A stretch of DNA of 58,974 nt from Nocardia tenerifensis NBRC 101015 (GTDB lineage Bacteria > Actinomycetota > Actinomycetes > Mycobacteriales > Mycobacteriaceae): positions 1-58,974 of the forward strand of contig NZ_BAGH01000608.1 of NCBI RefSeq assembly GCF_000308715.1, given 5' to 3'. Position numbers and translations under genes: made by a program. The number at the start of each line of letters is the position of its first letter. The first letter of the stretch is position 1. Under the pieces are notes generated by a model. The model was not told the DNA's origin. It did not search any database and was given only the letters and a program-made list of their open reading frames with translations. This document shows, in pieces, positions 42,935-51,953 of the stretch.

Positions 42935-44148
42935 CCACTCAGGCGAACCGCAGGCTGCCCACAGGGGTATACCTGCTGGGCTTCAGCCTGTTCGCGATGG
43001 GTAGCGCCGAGTTCCTGCTCGCCGGTGTGCTGCCCGAAGTGGCCACCGATCTGGACGTCCCGCTGTCGTCGGCCGGAATGCTGATCACCGCCTTCGCCAT
43101 GGGCGTCGTCCTCGGCGGGCCGCCGTTCGCGGTATTGAGCCTGCGCTGGCCGCGCCGCACCACGCTGGTGGTCACTCAGGCGGCGTTCGCCATAAGCATC
43201 GGCGTTGGGCTGCTCGGCGACTATCCGGTGCTCTTGGTCTCCCGGATCGTGGCGGGCGTCGCGTACGCGGGATTCTTCGCCGTCGCGTCGGTGACCGCGA
43301 TCGGCCTGGTCACCCCGGACCGGCACGCCCGCGCCTCGGGCGCCGTGGTGAGCGGGCTCAGCGTCGCGATGGTCGCCGGTGGCCCCATGGGAACACTGCT
43401 GAGCCATTTCAGCGGGTGGCGGGGTGGATTCTGGGCCGTGGTGGTTCTGACCCTGGTCGGGATTGCCGGCTGCGTCCTTGGAATACACTCTGTTACAACA
43501 GGTTCCCGGCCGAGTACCGATGTGACACGCGAGTTCGCCACGATCCGCACGCCGAGGCTGTGGGTGATCTACGCGATCACCATCCTGACCACCGCGGCAT
43601 ACATGATCACGTTCAACTATTCGGCCGCCATGCTCGCCGACATCACCGGTCTCGCTGAGGTCTGGATACCGGCCGTCCTCGCGCTGTTCGGTATCGGGGC
43701 CTTCGCCGGACTCTCGATCGGCGGCCGGATCGCCGACCGCCGGCCGCATCTGGCACTCGCCACCGGAGCGGGCTCGATCGTGGTCCTGTCCATCGTGCTC
43801 GCAGCGACGATGCGGCACGCCTGGATCGTCGTGCCGACAATATTCCTGCTGGGTGTCGCCGCCTTCGTCCTCAATCCCGCCCTCTACGGCCGAGTGTTCG
43901 CCATCGCAGGCAGCGCCCCGACCCTCGCGGGCGCCACCACGGTGTCGGCCTTCCAACTGGGCATCAGCGGCACCCCGGTGCTGGCGGCCGTAACCCTCAG
44001 CCACGGAACGGCTCTCACCTCGGTGTGCCTGATCGGAGTCGTCCTCGCGCTGCTGGCGCTCCCGCTGATCCGACTCGACCAGTCACGACAGGACCGAACG
44101 CCGGCACAGCACGCCGCCGCGCAACCATCGGCCGCCGAACTCGGTTGA
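42931..44148 (+). CDS. MFS efflux transporter (AraJ/Cmx-like)
   Basis: The protein has 405 residues and 12 TM segments. The start YLLGFSLFAMGSAEFLLAGV and the TM2-TM3 zone are characteristic of the AraJ/CmlA-Cmx drug efflux group; SGLSVAMVAGGPMGTLLSHF includes the proline-glycine motif C typical of antiporters. It overlaps the oxidoreductase gene by 4 nt and ends 2 bp before a strong terminator. The substrate is unknown. Confidence 0.9.
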   Translation: MTTQANRRLPTGVYLLGFSLFAMGSAEFLLAGVLPEVATDLDVPLSSAGMLITAFAMGVVLGGPPFAVLSLRWPRRTTLVVTQAAFAISIGVGLLGDYPVLLVSRIVAGVAYAGFFAVASVTAIGLVTPDRHARASGAVVSGLSVAMVAGGPMGTLLSHFSGWRGGFWAVVVLTLVGIAGCVLGIHSVTTGSRPSTDVTREFATIRTPRLWVIYAITILTTAAYMITFNYSAAMLADITGLAEVWIPAVLALFGIGAFAGLSIGGRIADRRPHLALATGAGSIVVLSIVLAATMRHAWIVVPTIFLLGVAAFVLNPALYGRVFAIAGSAPTLAGATTVSAFQLGISGTPVLAAVTLSHGTALTSVCLIGVVLALLALPLIRLDQSRQDRTPAQHAAAQPSAAELG

Positions 44149-44150
44149 CC

Positions 44151-44190
44151 CAGTGGCACTCCCGTCGCGCTACCAACGGGAGTGCCACTG
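44151..44190. terminator. Bidirectional hairpin terminator
   Basis: CAGTGGCACTCCCGT (44151-44165) and its exact reverse complement (44176-44190) form a 15-bp perfect stem with a 10-nt loop. It sits between the convergent MFS and AraC genes. There is no U-tract on either side, as usual for high-GC actinobacterial terminators. Confidence 0.85.
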
Positions 44191-44221
44191 TCGCAAGGCC
44201 CTTCGTCGAGCAGACCGGTCT

Positions 44222-44998
44222 TCACTCGGCGAATTCCGGCCCGACGACGTCGAAGACGACTCCGGTATGGAGTAGCTCGGTCGCGGACAGCCCGAAGGTG
44301 TTGCGGAAGGTGTCGCTGAAGTGCGACGGCGAGGCGAAACCCGCCTCGACCGCGCCACGCGTCAGATCCTGACCGGACGCCAGGGCGTAGACGACGCGGC
44401 GCAACCGGGCCCACTGCTGGTAACGACGGAACGTGGTACCGGTGCCGCGGGCGAACAGTCGCAGGAAATGCGAGGTCGACAATCCGAGTTCGGCGGCGAG
44501 TTCGGGAGCGCGGTAAACCCGCTGCGGGTAAGCACGAATAGCGTTGGCCACGGCCGTGATTCGCGAATCCACCGTAGCCGCCGCGGGCCCCGCGAGCCGC
44601 CGGACGATCATCTCCGGCGGCTCGCCCGCTCGGCACGCCGCGGCGATCTCGGCCTCGGCGCGGTGGCCGACGCCGAACCGCCCGACCGTTTCGTCCATGG
44701 CCGCGCCCATGCTCGACGCCGAATGCCCTGCGGGATCGGCGAAGAGCAGAAGCACCCTGCCTTCGGGCGCGAGCACGCGATGCGGAACGCGAGCGGGCGC
44801 GTAGACGCTGCGCACGCGCCGCGTGCCGAGGCCGGGGGACTCGAAGATCAGCGGCGCGTCCACCGCGATATTGAGCACGTCGACCGCCGCCGCATGGTCG
44901 ACGACGGGGATATTGGGCCCCAGGTATCCGGCGTGATCGGGCCGGATCCACACCCGTGGCCGAGCACCGCACGTTTTCGGAAGCGCACCCGCGAGCAC
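44222..44998 (-). CDS. AraC-family transcriptional regulator
   Basis: The protein has 258 residues. The N-terminal half is a cupin-like sensor (APARVPHRVLAPEGRVLLLF). The C-terminal double HTH (about 160-250) shows LAAELGLSTSHFLRLFARGT and GAVEAGFASPSHFSDTFRNT, the AraC signature. It is divergent from the gene 45059-45661 across about 60 bp, which could be its target. No ligand can be inferred. Confidence 0.9.
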   Translation of the reverse strand: MLAGALPKTCGARPRVWIRPDHAGYLGPNIPVVDHAAAVDVLNIAVDAPLIFESPGLGTRRVRSVYAPARVPHRVLAPEGRVLLLFADPAGHSASSMGAAMDETVGRFGVGHRAEAEIAAACRAGEPPEMIVRRLAGPAAATVDSRITAVANAIRAYPQRVYRAPELAAELGLSTSHFLRLFARGTGTTFRRYQQWARLRRVVYALASGQDLTRGAVEAGFASPSHFSDTFRNTFGLSATELLHTGVVFDVVGPEFAE

Positions 44999-45058
44999 AC
45001 TGCGAGGCTAACGCCACGACGCGCCCGGCGTCGAACCATGCCGGAAAGAGTGGTGACC

Positions 45059-45661
45059 ATGCATCTGCGTGCCCGCAAGACGATTCGCGAACGTGCCGAG
45101 CGCGTCGGCGCCCTGTCGGAACCATTCCGGCTGTCGTGGGCGACGACGGTGCGAGCCCACACGGACTCGGAGTTCGGTCTACGCGGCCTGCGTCTGTACC
45201 GGCCAAGCCATTTCGTTCAAGCGGCCCAGTGGCCCGACCGGATTCTACTGAGCGTGAACGAGTTTCGACCGCACACACTCACGGAGGTAGTCCCCGTCTC
45301 GATCATCTCCGCGCGTCTGGAGAAGCAGGTGCTGCGCACGGAGGGGGCGCTCGCGATCGCGACCAGCTATCAGCCGTGGGGCCGCATCACCTACTCGCTG
45401 TCCCTGTGGGCGGATGAACAGGCCCTCGAGGAGTTCACCGGAAGCCCCGAGCACGTCGCGGTGATGGACGCCTACCGCTCCCGCGGCTATCTGCGCCACA
45501 TTCACTGGCGGGGCACGCATCGAAGCATCGGCGCGTCCATGGCCGAGGCGCGCCGCCGCCTCGACGCGGGGCAAGGCCGGCGGGTGGGCGAACCGCGCGA
45601 TAGCTGGGCTCGCCGGGATCAGCGCCGACTGGCCGCCATCGCGGGCGCCGTCAAATCATGA
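45059..45661 (+). CDS. Dimeric alpha/beta-barrel (DUF3291/monooxygenase-like) protein
   Basis: The protein has about 200 residues. The pattern VVPVSIISARLEKQVLRTEG, RITYSLSLWADEQALEEFTG and EHVAVMDAYRSRGYLRHIHW resembles ferredoxin-like antibiotic-biosynthesis-monooxygenase/DUF3291 folds. Two starts are possible: ATG 45038 (MPERVV) and ATG 45059 (MHLRARK); the latter has a GGAAAGAG site upstream. The C-terminus is Arg-rich. The 3' end overlaps the convergent monooxygenase gene by 11 bp. Function unknown. Confidence 0.65.
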   Translation: MHLRARKTIRERAERVGALSEPFRLSWATTVRAHTDSEFGLRGLRLYRPSHFVQAAQWPDRILLSVNEFRPHTLTEVVPVSIISARLEKQVLRTEGALAIATSYQPWGRITYSLSLWADEQALEEFTGSPEHVAVMDAYRSRGYLRHIHWRGTHRSIGASMAEARRRLDAGQGRRVGEPRDSWARRDQRRLAAIAGAVKS

Positions 45662-46832
45662 TGCGTTGGCGCGGACGCGGTTCGATGCCCATGCTGGTGA
45701 GCGCGGTGGCGTGGTAGATCAGGCCCGAGGTGTGGATGGCGTGTTGCAGGCCGGTGTGCGCGTCACGCCAGAACCGTTGCACGGGGTTGCTGCGGCGCAC
45801 CGCGTTTCCCCCTGAGCGCGCGAAGATCTCGTCGACGGCGGCCACCGCGCGCCAGGCGCAGCGGACCTGGTTGCGCCGGGTCACGGCGCGGTCGGCGAAG
45901 CTGACATCCTCGCCCGCCTCGATGAGATCGTAGAGGCGCTCGATGCCGGTGACGAGCTGGGTGCGCGAGGCGGCGATCTCGGCGGCCGCCTCGGAGATGG
46001 CGGACAGGGTGTACGGGTCCTCGGTGATACGGACGCCGGTCGAGGTGGTGCGGTCGCGTTGATAGGCCAGGTGCACGGCGAGCGCGCCTTCGGCGATACC
46101 GATGACCGCGGCGGTGATTCCGAGCGGGAACATGGCCCAGAACGGCAGTCGATAGAGGGTTTCCTCGCGACCGACGACCGCCGCCCGCGCCCCTTCGGAC
46201 ATCTCCTGCGCGTCGACGGTCCGGTAGCCGGGCACGAAGGCGTCCTCGACCAGAATGTCCTTGCTGCCGGTGCCGCAGAGGCCGACGACATCCCAGGTGT
46301 CGTCGAGGATCTGGTAGTCGGAACGGGGCAGCACCACGTGCAAGGTGGTGCGCGGTTCGGCGGGCCGGCCCTCGGCGTCACCGAGCATGGCGCCCAGGAA
46401 GATCCAGTCGCAGTGGTCGGTGCCCGAGGAGAAACTCCAGCGCCCGCTCAGCCGGTACCCGCCGTCGACCGGAGTGGCGATCCCCTGGGCGGCATAGGGC
46501 GAGGCGATCCAGGTGTCGGGGTCCTCGCCCCACACTTCCTGTTGCAGACGCCGGTCCATCAGGCCCATCTCCCACGGGTGCACGCCACCGACGCCGCAGA
46601 CCCAGCCGGACGAACCGCAGCGCTGGGCCACCGCCATGACGGTTTCGGCGAAGACGCGCGGGTGGGCCTCGTACCCACCGAACTCGGCGGGCTGCAGCAG
46701 CCGCATCACGCCGGCTTCGCGGAGAAGGGCGACGCTGTCGTCGGACAGCCGCCCGAGCGCCTCGCTCTCGGCGGCGGTGGCGGCCAGCCGCTCGCCCAGC
46801 TCCTCCACCCGGTCCAAGACCTTGTCCGTCAT
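45651..46832 (-). CDS. Acyl-CoA-dehydrogenase-fold flavin monooxygenase (HsaA-like)
   Basis: The protein has 393 residues. The N-terminal helical domain (LLREAGVMRLLQPAEFGGYE), the mid beta-domain (YRLSGRWSFSSGTDHCDWIF) and C-terminal helices (TRRNQVRCAWRAVAAVDEIF, then RFWRDAHTGLQHAIHTSGL) match group D two-component monooxygenases such as HsaA of steroid catabolism and related hydroxylases. They need an FMN reductase partner, which is not adjacent. ATG 46832 is preceded by GGAGAGG. A 24-bp palindrome upstream and the TetR gene beyond it suggest repression in the absence of an aromatic or steroid-like ligand. Confidence 0.85.
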   Translation of the reverse strand: MTDKVLDRVEELGERLAATAAESEALGRLSDDSVALLREAGVMRLLQPAEFGGYEAHPRVFAETVMAVAQRCGSSGWVCGVGGVHPWEMGLMDRRLQQEVWGEDPDTWIASPYAAQGIATPVDGGYRLSGRWSFSSGTDHCDWIFLGAMLGDAEGRPAEPRTTLHVVLPRSDYQILDDTWDVVGLCGTGSKDILVEDAFVPGYRTVDAQEMSEGARAAVVGREETLYRLPFWAMFPLGITAAVIGIAEGALAVHLAYQRDRTTSTGVRITEDPYTLSAISEAAAEIAASRTQLVTGIERLYDLIEAGEDVSFADRAVTRRNQVRCAWRAVAAVDEIFARSGGNAVRRSNPVQRFWRDAHTGLQHAIHTSGLIYHATALTSMGIEPRPRQRIMI

Positions 46833-46869
46833 GTCGTTCACCTCTCCAGACGATGACGCGACCGCGTCA

Positions 46870-46893
46870 CAAACTAGAATTAATTCTAGTTTG
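46870..46893. promoter_or_regulatory. 24-bp perfect palindrome (TetR operator)
   Basis: The two 12-nt halves (CAAACTAGAATT and its exact complement) meet at 46881/46882 with no spacer. The site is 38 bp upstream of the HsaA-like gene start, and between it and the 3' end of the TetR gene. It is AT-rich against a GC-rich background, so a chance origin is unlikely. TetR binding is inferred. Confidence 0.75.
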
Positions 46894-46942
46894 CGCGTGA
46901 AGTCAAGGCCAGCAGCGACATTCGATAAGGGACCGTGCGGTC

Positions 46943-47557
46943 TTAGGCGACGTAGTTGGCCAGGATCAGCGAAGCCGCCCGGCACAGCTCACGCTCGGCA
47001 TGGTCGGGCGACATGCGTCGGCTCAGACTCGACGTGAGCACACCCCACCAGCTGTAGATCAACAGCAGTGTGGTGCCGTGATCATCCGAGTTCGGCTGCT
47101 CGACGCCGAGCGTGTCCAGAATCGCTTGTGTCAGCGCCGATTCCGACTCCAACCACAGCAGTTCCGGCGGCGGCTGCCCCATATAGGCGGCGGCGGTGGC
47201 GCGCAGCATGGCCGAGCACAGCCGCGGGCTGCGCAGCAAGGTCGCGTTCAGCGCGGCCAGATTGCGCCCGATCTGCTCCAGCACATCCGCACCGCTCGGC
47301 GGCCGCCACTGGTCGGCGACGAAGGTCGCGATGCACTCCTGGAAGAGGGTCGCGAAAACCTCGGTCTTGGTGGGGAAATACCGGTAGAGCGTGCCCAGCG
47401 CCACGCCTGCTCGATTGGCGAGATCGGCCATCTGGACCCGATCGAACTCCGCCTCGGCGCCGAGTTCGGCCGCCGCCCGCAGAATGGCCTGCCTGCGCGC
47501 CGCCTGCCCCGCCGAGGCCGGAGTGGCGGCGGGGCGCCGCTGTGCGATTCGCCCCAT
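46943..47557 (-). CDS. TetR-family transcriptional regulator (KstR-like type)
   Basis: The protein has 204 residues. The HTH region has AILRAAAELGAEAEFDRVQM and LANRAGVALGTLYRYFPTKT, near-identical to the KstR-type consensus (GVALGTLYRYF). The C-terminal domain is a KstR/TetR_C_40-like helical bundle (ATAAAYMGQPPPELLWLESE). ATG 47557 is chosen; the long upstream extension of the frame is antisense. It lies upstream of the HsaA-like gene on the same strand, with the palindrome 46870-46893 between them. Confidence 0.9.
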   Translation of the reverse strand: MGRIAQRRPAATPASAGQAARRQAILRAAAELGAEAEFDRVQMADLANRAGVALGTLYRYFPTKTEVFATLFQECIATFVADQWRPPSGADVLEQIGRNLAALNATLLRSPRLCSAMLRATAAAYMGQPPPELLWLESESALTQAILDTLGVEQPNSDDHGTTLLLIYSWWGVLTSSLSRRMSPDHAERELCRAASLILANYVA

Positions 47558-47637
47558 CGGCCCGCCCTTTCTACTCTGTTGCAGGACTTGACGATAGCGG
47601 TCGACCCGACGAGCCGGGCGAGCGCCTGATGTGTCGC

Positions 47638-48720
47638 TCAGCGCACCTGTGTGCGCTGGCTCGCACCGTCGGAGAGGAACGAGGCCAGTTCCTGTCCTTC
47701 CTCGGCGACGGTTGTGCGCTCGGCTCGGGTGAACCGGCGCAGCGGGGCGACGACCACGGTGTCCGCCTCCGTGGTCCACGTGGCGGCGACTCGGCCGTCG
47801 ACCAGCACGACGCGCTCGCCCGCTACCGACAGGCCGCGGTGCGCCTGGTCGATGATTCGGCCGCGGTCGTGGTAGCCGAGGATCGCGTTGTCGAACGCGG
47901 GCAGGAACCGCACCGGGGCGGGCGTTTCGGGGTCGGGGCGCGGTGCGTCGGGGAGATCGAGTAGCTCCCGGCCGGATTCGTCGCGAAAGGTGAGCAACTT
48001 TTCGCGGGTCGCGGCTACCGCGCCGGGGAGTCCGGCCAGGCCGCACCAGGCGCGCAGATCGGCCGAGGCGGCGGGGCCGAAGGCGGTGAGATACCGCTTC
48101 ACCAGCGTCTCTCCGACCGGATCGGCGCCCTCCTCGAGCAGATCGATCTCGCGCCCGAGCCACGAGGCGACCGGCACTATGTGCGCACCCGCCCTCCTGC
48201 GCCACAGCCCGCGCGGTGGCAACTGCACGGTGGGGACGAGGGCGATCACCATCTCGCCGAGTGCCCGCGGTCCGGCGGCCGGCCAGCGTGCGCTGAGCGT
48301 CCGGCCGAGTTCGGGCATCGTGCGGGGCTGCTCGTCGGCCAGCACCGCCCGTGCCGCCGCCGCGAGTTCATCGAGGTCGACGCCGTCGAGTTCGCGGCGG
48401 TAGACCCCGAGTACTCGTTGGCGCAGCATGGCGTCGTGGCGGGCCCGCCATGCCAGCGCGTCGTCGGCGGTGACGAGGTGGACCGTGCGGCGCATGAGGT
48501 GGGTCCGCACCACGCGCCGCGAGGTCATCAGGTCGTCGAGTGCGGCGGGGTCGAAGGCGCGCAGCCTGGACCAGAGGCCGATGAACGGTTCCTGGGGTTC
48601 CTGGGCCTGCAGGCCGCACAGATGTGCCACGGTGTCGAGCACCGGCAGGTCGGCGCGAGTGAGCAGTAACTGGCGGGCGAGCGTTGCCCGGTTGAGCGCA
48701 CGGGTGGTCAGTACGGTCAT
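47638..48720 (-). CDS. Winged-helix DNA-binding protein (HTH_42, AlkZ-like)
   Basis: The protein has 360 residues. ALNRATLARQLLLTRADLPV, HLCGLQAQEPQEPFIGLWSR, TSRRVVRTHLMRRTVHLVTA and FLPAFDNAILGYHDRGRII follow the HTH_42/AlkX-AlkZ DNA glycosylase family. In the AlkZ type, a QxQ-like catalytic motif unhooks interstrand crosslinks; here LQAQEP fits. A role in DNA repair is inferred. The VOC gene 48725-49141 ends 4 nt upstream of its start on the same strand, so the two are co-transcribed. Confidence 0.85.
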   Translation of the reverse strand: MTVLTTRALNRATLARQLLLTRADLPVLDTVAHLCGLQAQEPQEPFIGLWSRLRAFDPAALDDLMTSRRVVRTHLMRRTVHLVTADDALAWRARHDAMLRQRVLGVYRRELDGVDLDELAAAARAVLADEQPRTMPELGRTLSARWPAAGPRALGEMVIALVPTVQLPPRGLWRRRAGAHIVPVASWLGREIDLLEEGADPVGETLVKRYLTAFGPAASADLRAWCGLAGLPGAVAATREKLLTFRDESGRELLDLPDAPRPDPETPAPVRFLPAFDNAILGYHDRGRIIDQAHRGLSVAGERVVLVDGRVAATWTTEADTVVVAPLRRFTRAERTTVAEEGQELASFLSDGASQRTQVR

Positions 48721-48724
48721 CGGT

Positions 48725-49141
48725 TTATCCGTTGTATTCGCTGACGACGTCGACCACCCAGACGACGCCGAACCGGTCTCGCAGCATCCCATACGCGGGC
48801 GCCCACCCCGCCGGGCCGAGCTGGATCACGACGGTCGCCCCGTCGGAGAGCTTCTCCCAGTAACCGGTGACCTCCTCGACGGTCGCGCCGCGCACCGAGA
48901 CGAAGAACGAATTCTCGCCCTTGTCATAGGCCGTCGCCGCGGGGACGTCGTAGGCCATGACGTGAAACCCGTTCTCCGCCAGCACTTGTCCCCACATGAC
49001 CCGGTCGGCCTCCTCCTGCACGTTCCCCGCGTCCTGGTAGGTGACGACGGCCAGGTCGCCGCCGAACACGGACTGATAGAACTCCAGCGCCGCGCGCGCG
49101 TCGCCACGGAAGTTGAGGTGAGTGGTGGTGGTGATGGACAT
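48725..49141 (-). CDS. VOC-family PhnB-like protein
   Basis: The protein has 138 residues. THLNFRGDARAALEFYQSVF and VQLGPAGWAPAYGMLRDRFG-like C-terminus (DRFGVVWVVDVV) define the PhnB/3-demethylubiquinone-like VOC subgroup. It is immediately upstream of the AlkZ-like gene and divergent from the WYL regulator 49222-50187, a typical sensor-target arrangement in actinobacteria. Confidence 0.9.
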   Translation of the reverse strand: MSITTTTHLNFRGDARAALEFYQSVFGGDLAVVTYQDAGNVQEEADRVMWGQVLAENGFHVMAYDVPAATAYDKGENSFFVSVRGATVEEVTGYWEKLSDGATVVIQLGPAGWAPAYGMLRDRFGVVWVVDVVSEYNG

Positions 49142-49221
49142 GGTCGCTCCTTGTTCCGACTTGATGATGCAGCAACCGTCGCAGGGGAAGCGGCCAGGTT
49201 GTGTCCTCTTCTCGAGGCAGA

Positions 49222-50187
49222 ATGAGAAATGTGCCGAAGACCTCAGCCCGGCTGCTTGCGCTGCTGTCCTTGCTTCAGGCGCGTCGGAACTGGCCGGGAA
49301 CGCAGTTGGCCGAGCGCCTGGCGGTCAGCCCGCGCACCGTGCGCCGCGACATCGACCGCCTGCGCGAGCTCGGCTACCCCATCGTGACCACGAAGGGCCC
49401 GGACGGCGGGTACCGGCTCGGTGCTGGAATGCAGTTGCCGCCGTTGCATTTCGACGACGAACAGGCGGTCGCGCTGGCCGTCGCGCTCCAGCTGGCCACC
49501 GCCACCGCCGGGATCGAGGAGGCCGCGGCGCGGGCGCTGCACACCGTACGGCAGGTCATGCCCGCGCGACTGCGCCACCGCATCGATACTCTGCAGGTCA
49601 CCGCAGTCGAAGAGGTCTCGGCACCGCCGCTCGACCGCGGCGTGCTGCTGGCGCTCAGCGCCGCCACGCACGCTCGCGAGGTGCTGCGCTTCGACTACGC
49701 CACCGCGGCGGGCGACGATCGACCGCGCCGAGCGGAGCCCCACCACCTCGTCACCCGGGGCGGCCGCTGGTACCTCGTCGCCTGGGACCTCGACCGCGAC
49801 GACTGGCGCACTTTCCGTGCCGACCGCATAACCCCGCGCACCCCCACCGGGCCTCGCTTCGCTCCGCGTGCACTGCCCGGTGGGGATGTGGCTACCTTCG
49901 TAGCCGATAGGTTCTCCGGCGGCCGGCCCTGCCGCGGCGAGGTGATCCTCCACCTGCCCGCCGCCGAGGTGTCGCCGTTCGCCGGCGACGGGATTGTCGA
50001 GGAACTCGGGCCGAACCGCTGCCGACTCATCGTGGACTCGTGGTCGTGGATCGGGCTGGCCACCGCCGTCGGCGCGTTCGATACCGACATGGAGGTCGTC
50101 GGGCCGGCCGAACTCGCGGACGCCTTCGCCCAGTTGGCCCGTCGCTACGCCGATGCGGCGACCGACAGGTCGGCCGAGCCCCGATGA
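49222..50187 (+). CDS. WYL-domain (YafY-type) transcriptional regulator
   Basis: The protein has 321 residues. The N-terminal HTH_11 (SARLLALLSLLQARRNWPGT, VSPRTVRRDIDRLRELGYPI) is followed by the WYL domain (REVLRFDYATAAG, RRAEPHHLVTRGGRWYLVAW) and the C-terminal WCX region. WYL proteins sense nucleic acids or nucleotides and often respond to DNA damage, in line with the divergent VOC/AlkZ-like operon as target. ATG 49222 or GTG 49231 could be the start. Confidence 0.9.
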   Translation: MRNVPKTSARLLALLSLLQARRNWPGTQLAERLAVSPRTVRRDIDRLRELGYPIVTTKGPDGGYRLGAGMQLPPLHFDDEQAVALAVALQLATATAGIEEAAARALHTVRQVMPARLRHRIDTLQVTAVEEVSAPPLDRGVLLALSAATHAREVLRFDYATAAGDDRPRRAEPHHLVTRGGRWYLVAWDLDRDDWRTFRADRITPRTPTGPRFAPRALPGGDVATFVADRFSGGRPCRGEVILHLPAAEVSPFAGDGIVEELGPNRCRLIVDSWSWIGLATAVGAFDTDMEVVGPAELADAFAQLARRYADAATDRSAEPR

Positions 50188-50302
50188 CCGTGCCCGTCGC
50201 GAATCATCGCCCGCCCCACCAAGATCAGGGGGCAACTGTGGTGCTCGCTACTCGGGCGATACCGCCCTCAGTTCCCCTTGATCATGCGCGCCCGAGGAGG
50301 GG

Positions 50303-50731
50303 TTATGTGGCGAGTTCGCCGCCGCGGGCCGATGAGCGGCCGCGGAGGAAGGCGAGCAGGTCGGGGCCGCCGCGGAGGCACCAGAGCGCGATCACGGGAT
50401 CGCAGATCGCGCAGCCCAAAGAGGAGTCGTGCGCGAAGGGGACGATCGGGTGGCCTTTGAGGTGATGCAGCACGTCGGAAGCGGTGTGCAGCAGCCAGGC
50501 TATACCGATGAACGTCCATGACTGCAGGCCGCGGAACGCGCAGTAGGTGATGAGGGCGGCGAACAGGTACTCCCAGCCGCCGAGGCCGCCGCCGCTGAGA
50601 TAGGCGGCTCCGGCCCCGGCCACCATGATCGCGTTGAAGGCGCGCCGGTGCGGCTCTCGGATCATTGACATCAGCAGGGCGTAGAGCGCGCCGATCAGCA
50701 GCGGCGCGACAACGGTGGCAACGGAACTCAT
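50303..50731 (-). CDS. DUF6010-family membrane protein
   Basis: The protein has 142 residues with about four hydrophobic helices (VVAPLLIGALYALLMSM, YLFAALITYCAFRGL, FIGIAWLLHTASDVLHH). The pattern HTASDVLHHLKGHPIVPF and CAICDPVIALWC is the DUF6010 signature, probably with metal-binding His/Asp/Cys. Function unknown. Stand-alone gene. Confidence 0.8.
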   Translation of the reverse strand: MSSVATVVAPLLIGALYALLMSMIREPHRRAFNAIMVAGAGAAYLSGGGLGGWEYLFAALITYCAFRGLQSWTFIGIAWLLHTASDVLHHLKGHPIVPFAHDSSLGCAICDPVIALWCLRGGPDLLAFLRGRSSARGGELAT

Positions 50732-50876
50732 AGCTGGCGACTCCTGGTGACGGCTCCGGGATTGGATCGGTCACGAAGCTATCCCGCCGCCGAGACGTGT
50801 CCCAGTGGCTTTTCTGCCACATACCCACGGATTATCGCCACTACGAATCCTGGGTGCCGACAGCCGCTTTCGCGGC

Positions 50877-51887
50877 CTACTTCGCTCTTGGCGGCGCGTC
50901 CGCGGACCCGGCGTGGGTCGGGCGACCGGTGGCGTCGAAGCGGGCGGGGTCGCCGACGGTCAGGACGACTTTGCCGGTGGTGCGGCCGCGCCCGATGAGT
51001 TGATGGGCTTCGGCCGCCCGCGCCAGCGGCAGTTCGCTGTCGATGTGCACGCGCAGCTGTCCCGCGTCCACGAGCCGCGCCAGGTCCGCCAGCCCCGCGT
51101 GGTCGGGTTCGACCAGGAATCCGGATGCGCGCACCCCCAGTTCGGTTGCCCTGGAAGTCATTCCGGGCGTCCAGGCGCTTTGCGCGTTGACCATGATCGC
51201 GCCGGGGCGCAGGCAACGCAATGCGTCGAGAGCGGCCGTGCCGCCGAACATCTGGATCGCGACATCGATGTCGCCGACCGCATCGGCGATATCGACGGCG
51301 GTGTAGTCCACCACTTCGTCGGCTCCCAGGTCTCGAACGAAGGCGTGCTTGGCAGCGCTGGCCGTGCCGATGACGTAGGCGCCAAACGACTTCGCGATCT
51401 GCACCGCCAAGTGTCCGACGCCGCCGGCCGCCGCGGTGATCAGCACCCGCTGGCCGGACCGGACCTCGGCCACGTCGACCAGCATCTGCCAGGCGGTCAG
51501 TCCGGCCAGCGGAAGCGCGGCCGCCTCCGAAAAGCTCGCCCGCTCCGGCATTTTCGCGAAGTGGCGAGCAGGAGCGGTGACGTACTCGGCGTAGGCGCCC
51601 GCGGCGCGCGGAAACCACGGCATGCCGAACACCCGGTCGCCGGGCTGGAATCGGGTGGCGCCGTAGCCGACCTCGGTGACCACGCCTGCGACATCCCAGC
51701 CCTGGACGAACGGCAGCTCGAGCACGCGGTTGTAGGCCTTGCCCAGGGCGGTGTAGTAGTCGACCGGATTCACCCCTGCCGCAGCCACTTCCACGAGAAG
51801 CTCGCCGTAAGACGGTGCGGGGCGGTCGATCTCGGTCACCCGCAGCTTCTCCGGACTTCCCCATTCTTCCTGCAGCACAGCCAGCAC
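50877..51887 (-). CDS. NADP-dependent quinone oxidoreductase (zinc-free MDR family)
   Basis: The protein has 336 residues. LLVEVAAAGVNPVDYYTALG, LPFVQGWDVAGVVTEVGYGA and VLITAAAGGVGHLAVQIAKS (NADP-binding) identify an MDR/QOR-type reductase without the structural zinc site. Start GTG 51887 follows GAGGAGG by 9 nt. It is divergent from a TetR gene, and both promoters carry a GGAC-N4-GTCC palindrome, so it is probably induced by the TetR ligand (a quinone or electrophile by family analogy). Confidence 0.9.
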   Translation of the reverse strand: MLAVLQEEWGSPEKLRVTEIDRPAPSYGELLVEVAAAGVNPVDYYTALGKAYNRVLELPFVQGWDVAGVVTEVGYGATRFQPGDRVFGMPWFPRAAGAYAEYVTAPARHFAKMPERASFSEAAALPLAGLTAWQMLVDVAEVRSGQRVLITAAAGGVGHLAVQIAKSFGAYVIGTASAAKHAFVRDLGADEVVDYTAVDIADAVGDIDVAIQMFGGTAALDALRCLRPGAIMVNAQSAWTPGMTSRATELGVRASGFLVEPDHAGLADLARLVDAGQLRVHIDSELPLARAAEAHQLIGRGRTTGKVVLTVGDPARFDATGRPTHAGSADAPPRAK

Positions 51888-51953
51888 GACGGATCCTCCT
51901 CGATCAGCACCCAACAATGTGGACGACTGTACTATTAGTTTGACGGTGATGTA

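Noticed and set aside
42559..44004. 481-codon minus-strand frame opposite the oxidoreductase and MFS genes
   Set aside because: Gly/His/Asp-rich shadow of two well-supported plus-strand genes with overlapping stop/start.
47560..48205. Long N-terminal extension of the TetR gene at 46943
   Set aside because: It is antisense-like, Arg-rich and overlaps the AlkZ-like gene; ATG 47557 gives the standard TetR N-terminus.
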